Origin: Arthrobacter dokdonellae
GTDB taxonomy: Bacteria > Actinomycetota > Actinomycetes > Actinomycetales > Micrococcaceae
Direction of reading: 5' to 3'
DNA: 64,000 nucleotides
Assembly (NCBI RefSeq): GCF_003268655.1
Contig: NZ_CP029642.1
Coordinates: forward strand, 3,162,001-3,226,000
Below are positions 60,967 to 64,000 of the stretch, one piece after another. The position numbers and the translations under genes were made by a program. Numbering within the stretch: position 1 is the stretch's first letter; each line of letters opens with the position of its first letter. The notes under the pieces are model-generated. The model ran no database searches and was not told the origin of the DNA. It saw only the letters and a list, made by a program, of their open reading frames with translations.

Positions 60967-61521
60967 ATGACAACACTTTCGGACCGGCCCAACACAGCCC
61001 TCGTCGTCATCGACGTCCAGAACGGCGTGGTGGACGGAGCCTACGGGCGAGACGCCGTCGTCGCCAACATCGGAGCCCTGGTCGAGAAGGCACGCGAGGC
61101 TGGAACGCCCGTCGTCTGGGTCCAGCATTCCGACGAACAACTGGAGGAAGGCAGCGAGGCCTGGAAGTATGTCCCCGAACTGGTCCGCCGCGAACCGGAA
61201 CCGTTGGTGCACAAAACTTTTGGGGATTCCTTCGAAGCGACCGACCTCGAGGCGGTCCTGGCCAGGGCCGGCGTGGGACGCCTGGTGGTCGCCGGCGCCC
61301 AGACGGACGCCTGCATCCGCTCCACCATCCACGGCGCCTTTACGCGCGGCTATGACGTCACGCTGGTGGGCGATGCCCACACCACCGAGGACCAGAGTTC
61401 TTGGGGTGCCCCTCCGCCGGAAGCGGTCATTGCGCATACAAATCTCTATTGGCAGTATCAGGACGCGCCGGGACGCACAGCTGCGGTCACGACGACGGAC
61501 GACGTCAGCTTCACGGACTGA
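60967..61521 (+). CDS. Isochorismatase-family cysteine hydrolase
   Basis: This 184-residue protein has the triad Asp in ALVVIDVQNGVVDGA, Lys in LVHKTFGDSFEAT and Cys in VVAGAQTDACIRSTIHGAFT, on the nicotinamidase/isochorismatase fold. The cis-peptide segment before the Cys (VVAGAQ) is typical. Substrate may be an amide such as nicotinamide, N-carbamoyl compounds or isochorismate. AAGGGAG precedes the ATG. The IS element ends 52 bases before it and may have removed or replaced its promoter. Confidence 0.93.
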   Translation: MTTLSDRPNTALVVIDVQNGVVDGAYGRDAVVANIGALVEKAREAGTPVVWVQHSDEQLEEGSEAWKYVPELVRREPEPLVHKTFGDSFEATDLEAVLARAGVGRLVVAGAQTDACIRSTIHGAFTRGYDVTLVGDAHTTEDQSSWGAPPPEAVIAHTNLYWQYQDAPGRTAAVTTTDDVSFTD

Positions 61522-61566
61522 CGCGTCCCGCCATTTCGCGTCCCCGCCCGGCGGCCATGGGCCCGG

Positions 61567-62745
61567 TCAGCGGAAAGCGGGGATGCCGGTGATGTGGCTG
61601 CCCAGCAGGAGGGTGTGGACCTCGTCAGTCCCCTCGTAGGTGCGCACCGACTCCAGGTTGTTGGCATGGCGCAGTGGGGAATGCTCCAAGGTGATGCCAT
61701 TGCCGCCCAGGATCGTCCGGGCGTCGCGGCAGATCTGGATGGCCTCCCGGCAGTTGTTCAGCTTGCCCACGGAAATCTGCACGGGCTCCAGCGTGCCGGC
61801 GTCCTTCATCCGGCCTGTGTGGATCGCCAGCAATGTGCCCTTCTGGATCTCCAGCAGCATGTCCACGAGCTTCTGCTGCGTGATCTGGTAGGCAGCCAAG
61901 GGCTTGTCGAACTGCAGCCGCTCCAGGGAATGCTTCAGCGCGGCCTCGTAGCTGTCCCGGGCAGCGCCCATGGCACCCCAAATGATGCCGTAGCGGGCCT
62001 CGTTGAGGCAGGAGAACGGCCCGCGCAGGCCCTTCGCGCCGGGGAGGACGGCATCCGCCGGCAGCCGGACGCCGTCGAACGCCAGCTCGCATTGGATGGA
62101 GGCGCGCATGGACAGCTTCGGCTCAATCACGGTGGCGCTGAAGCCGGGAGTGTCGGTGGGCACCAGGAAGCCGCGGACGCCGTCGTCGGTCATCGCCCAG
62201 ATCACCGCAATCTGGGCAATCGAGGCCAGGCCGATCCACCGCTTGGCGCCGTTGAGCACCCAGCCACCGCCCTCACGGCGGGCAAAAGTGGCCATGGACG
62301 ACGGGTCCGAGCCCGCCGTGGCCTCCGTGAGGCCGAAGCAGCCGATGATCTCACCCTTCGCCATGCCGGGCAGGTACTTGTTTTTCTGCTCCTCGCTCCC
62401 CCACTTGTGGATGGCGCTCATGGCGAGCGACCCCTGCACCGAGACAAAGGTGCGCAGCCCGGAGTCCCCGGCCTCCAGCTCCATCGCGGCCAGCCCGTAT
62501 TCGACGGCGGAGCGGCCGGGGCAGCCGTAACCCGACAGGTGCATGCCGAGCAGGCCGAGTGCGCCCAGTTCCGGCACAATGTCGGCCGGGAAGACGGCGT
62601 CCTCGTACCACGCTGCAATATTCGGACGGATCCGGGCCTCCACAAACGCCCGCACCTTCTCCCGCAGTGCCACCTCGTCCGCGGTCAGGAGGGCGTCCAG
62701 GTTCAGGACATCGGAACGGTTGGCGGGAGGGGCAGGGTTCGGCAT
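61567..62745 (-). CDS. Acyl-CoA dehydrogenase, glutaryl-CoA-dehydrogenase-like
   Basis: This encodes 392 residues from the ATG at 62743-62745 (AGAAGGACC upstream). FAD-dependent motifs are IIGCFGLTEATAGSDPSSMA, KRWIGLASIAQIAVIWAMTD and RDARTILGGNGITLEHSPLR. The catalytic Glu is in ESVRTYEGTDEVHTLLLGSH. RYGIIWGAMGAARDSYEAAL is the pattern seen in glutaryl-CoA dehydrogenases, which oxidise and decarboxylate glutaryl-CoA to crotonyl-CoA with an electron-transfer flavoprotein. It is monocistronic as far as visible. Confidence 0.92.
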   Translation of the reverse strand: MPNPAPPANRSDVLNLDALLTADEVALREKVRAFVEARIRPNIAAWYEDAVFPADIVPELGALGLLGMHLSGYGCPGRSAVEYGLAAMELEAGDSGLRTFVSVQGSLAMSAIHKWGSEEQKNKYLPGMAKGEIIGCFGLTEATAGSDPSSMATFARREGGGWVLNGAKRWIGLASIAQIAVIWAMTDDGVRGFLVPTDTPGFSATVIEPKLSMRASIQCELAFDGVRLPADAVLPGAKGLRGPFSCLNEARYGIIWGAMGAARDSYEAALKHSLERLQFDKPLAAYQITQQKLVDMLLEIQKGTLLAIHTGRMKDAGTLEPVQISVGKLNNCREAIQICRDARTILGGNGITLEHSPLRHANNLESVRTYEGTDEVHTLLLGSHITGIPAFR

Positions 62746-63058
62746 CGCGGTCCTTCTAGGGTCGGGTCGGGCTGGGCGTGGTTCGCGCTGGACTTGCTGC
62801 CGGCCCTGGCACAGCGGACGGCATGGACCCATCATGCCTGATCCGCCGGGCCGTTCGGTGTCCCACGCGGGGCACTTCCCTCCCCAGCCGTTCGACGACG
62901 GACCCCTCACCCGGAATGCCGGCCACGGCGGTCCGCGCCCCCGGTTGCCACCCGGCGCGCGCAGCACGTCCAGCTGTCCCGGCGCCCGCAAGCCCGGCAC
63001 CTTCCGGTGCGGGCGTGTCCAGCCGCCGCGGCGCCGCGGGCAACCTTAAGCTGGGTGG
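62746..63058. other. 313-bp divergent intergenic region
   Basis: It holds the promoter region of the acyl-CoA dehydrogenase and that of the small ORF at 63059. I see no gene and no strong motif. Confidence 0.35.
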
Positions 63059-63217
63059 ATGGACTGCGAAATTCCCGAAGTGATCGAGGGCCAAATCTCG
63101 ATCAACGAGCTCCTCGTCGCCATGGGCGAGCCGCCCGTGGAAAACCTTATCCTCGAGGACGCGCCGCTTGACGCCTCCGAGTTGTTGGCGGCCAAGCCCA
63201 GGCTGCCCGGCTTCTAG
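63059..63217 (+). CDS. Small acidic protein (52 aa)
   Basis: The ORF reads MDCEIPEVIEGQISINELLV, AMGEPPVENLILEDAPLDAS and ELLAAKPRLPGF. Codon use is typical of the genome (G/C at most third positions). The protein is rich in Glu and Leu with an amphipathic middle. No good ribosome site is seen. The last three codons belong to a 31-bp tandem duplication. Family unknown. Confidence 0.6.
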   Translation: MDCEIPEVIEGQISINELLVAMGEPPVENLILEDAPLDASELLAAKPRLPGF

Positions 63218-63269
63218 CCGCGCCGCGGCGCCGAGCGCTGGCTTCTAGCCGCGCCGCGGCGCCGAGCGG
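63209..63269. repeat. 31-bp tandem duplication at the end of the small ORF
   Basis: GGCTTCTAGCCGCGCC at 63209 recurs at 63240, and the identity runs for about 29 bases. Each copy contains the palindrome GCGCCGCGGCGC, so the pair can also fold as two hairpins and may end transcription. Confidence 0.85.
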
Positions 63270-63320
63270 GAGCCTGCCCGCCCCCGCACGCGGGTGGACG
63301 GCGACAAGGGCCCGTCAGCA

Positions 63321-64000
63321 TCAGATCGCCCCTCCGGCGAGCGCCTTAATGAGGCCGGCGTGCGCCGTGGTCCCGAAGGAAACGATCCGGTCCCGGCCCA
63401 GGACCCGGCGGGCCACGCTGTCCATGGTGGGGACGTCGTCGTTGAACGCGGTGTGGGTGGTGGCTGCGCTGCGTGCATCCAGGGGCCCTGTGGCGCTCAC
63501 GGACCATACGGCCTCGGCCACCCCGGTGGCGGGCGCCACCTTGAACAGCGCCGCCAGCACGGGGTCCCCGCTGATGCACTGCTGCAGGCCCAGCAGGGGC
63601 GTCCCCGGCGCTGAGTCCAAGCCCCCGCGGATCAGGTACAACAGTGACTTGTGGTAAATCCCCAGGTAGTTGTCCGAGAGCGCCAGCTCCTGATGCATCC
63701 CGAAGAGCGCCAGCGACTTGATGCCCGTGCCCAGCAGCGGCGCCAGGCCGTCCTTGAAGGATTCCGTGCTCAGGGCCGGCACCAGCAGGCTGCACGTGTC
63801 GAAGGCGGCACCGCCGGCCCGTGCGACGGCGGGCACAAAGTGGCGCTGGAAGTTCGCCCCCGCACTGAATCCGACCGCGTGGAGGGCCGCCGATCCCGGA
63901 TGTGCCCCCAGATACGCCCGGAGCGCGCCGGCCATATAGGCGGCCCCGCCGCCAGGCTCCGACGCAAGCCGAGCGTTGTCCTTCATGGCGCCCCAGACCT
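63321..64000 (-). CDS. Alpha/beta hydrolase, 5' end outside the window
   Basis: At least 226 residues are open to the window edge. The nucleophile elbow is in HAVGFSAGANFQRHFVPAVA, and FDTCSLLVPALSTESF and LALFGMHQELALSDNYLGIY follow. A Asp (TAFNDDVPTMDSVARRVLG) and a terminal His (SFGTTAHAGLIKALAG) could complete the triad. An ATG at 63984-63986 is in frame, but the frame remains open beyond it without a clear ribosome site, so the true start is probably upstream of the window. Function unknown. Confidence 0.75.
   Translation of the reverse strand, partial: VWGAMKDNARLASEPGGGAAYMAGALRAYLGAHPGSAALHAVGFSAGANFQRHFVPAVARAGGAAFDTCSLLVPALSTESFKDGLAPLLGTGIKSLALFGMHQELALSDNYLGIYHKSLLYLIRGGLDSAPGTPLLGLQQCISGDPVLAALFKVAPATGVAEAVWSVSATGPLDARSAATTHTAFNDDVPTMDSVARRVLGRDRIVSFGTTAHAGLIKALAGGAI

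Noticed and set aside
1..64000. tRNA or rRNA genes
   Set aside because: I looked for CCA-type tRNA ends with T-loop GTTCRANNC and rRNA core motifs in the gaps and saw none; a covariance scan would be decisive.

Overview
The window is high-GC actinobacterial chromosome, most like Arthrobacter or a close relative in the Micrococcaceae. This rests on strong G/C preference at third codon positions, frequent GTG/TTG starts with AAGGAG-type ribosome sites, and family content: a DUF222/13E12-HNH protein, an ECF sigma factor paired with a DGPF protein, DUF2630, DUF6458 and DUF4389 proteins, and a BCCT carrier with a long C-terminal extension. I saw no rRNA, tRNA or CRISPR array. No prophage was recognised either.

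Region by region. 1-5.2 kb: end of an alcohol dehydrogenase, a membrane protein, the sigma/DGPF pair, an esterase, a VOC protein and small unknowns. 5.4-9.6 kb: a GntR/FadR regulator divergent from an MFS-CoA transferase-enoyl-CoA hydratase operon with overlapping genes, which looks like uptake and CoA-dependent breakdown of an organic acid. 9.7-12.9 kb: a leftward operon of drug-type MFS exporter, aldo/keto reductase, carboxymuconolactone-decarboxylase-family protein and cupin. 12.9-14.0 kb: decayed sequence of lower GC.

14.0-22.1 kb is the most coherent metabolic unit. A leftward arm carries a TIM-barrel isomerase/epimerase, an SDR, a single-chain DhaK-DhaL kinase and an RpiB isomerase. A rightward arm carries an MFS importer, a two-subunit transketolase and a GntR/FadR regulator. 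The same CTGTtAACAG-type palindrome occurs between the arms and in front of the regulator gene. I read it as a regulon for a tetritol/tetrulose or a branched sugar such as apiose.

22.3-42.2 kb is mixed housekeeping and accessory content: EcsC, aldo/keto reductase, PadR-AarF pair, gluconokinase, stand-alone UvrA-like ATPase, YceI, TrxR-like flavoprotein, hydrolases, a TetR-controlled reductase operon, and a large MalT-like LuxR regulator overlapping a TetR gene. 42.2-50.1 kb has the BCCT carrier, a DsrE-like protein, the repeat-rich HNH protein, a P-loop kinase and an ArsB/NhaD-type permease.

50.2-59.4 kb is accessory and unusually repeat-rich. It has a PRC-barrel protein with an 81-bp tandem duplication, a broken Imm5-like gene (a second broken copy lies near 27 kb), a channel-like protein behind a 14-codon leader and flanked by 60-bp palindromic direct repeats, a 40-bp tandem array, a FUSC protein, a metallo-hydrolase that appears to start at ATA, a propeptide-less papain-family protease and a truncated TOPRIM gene. 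An intact-ended IS701-family element (59,507-60,914, CTAG duplication) separates this from an isochorismatase-type hydrolase, an acyl-CoA dehydrogenase, a 52-residue ORF and the end of an alpha/beta hydrolase.
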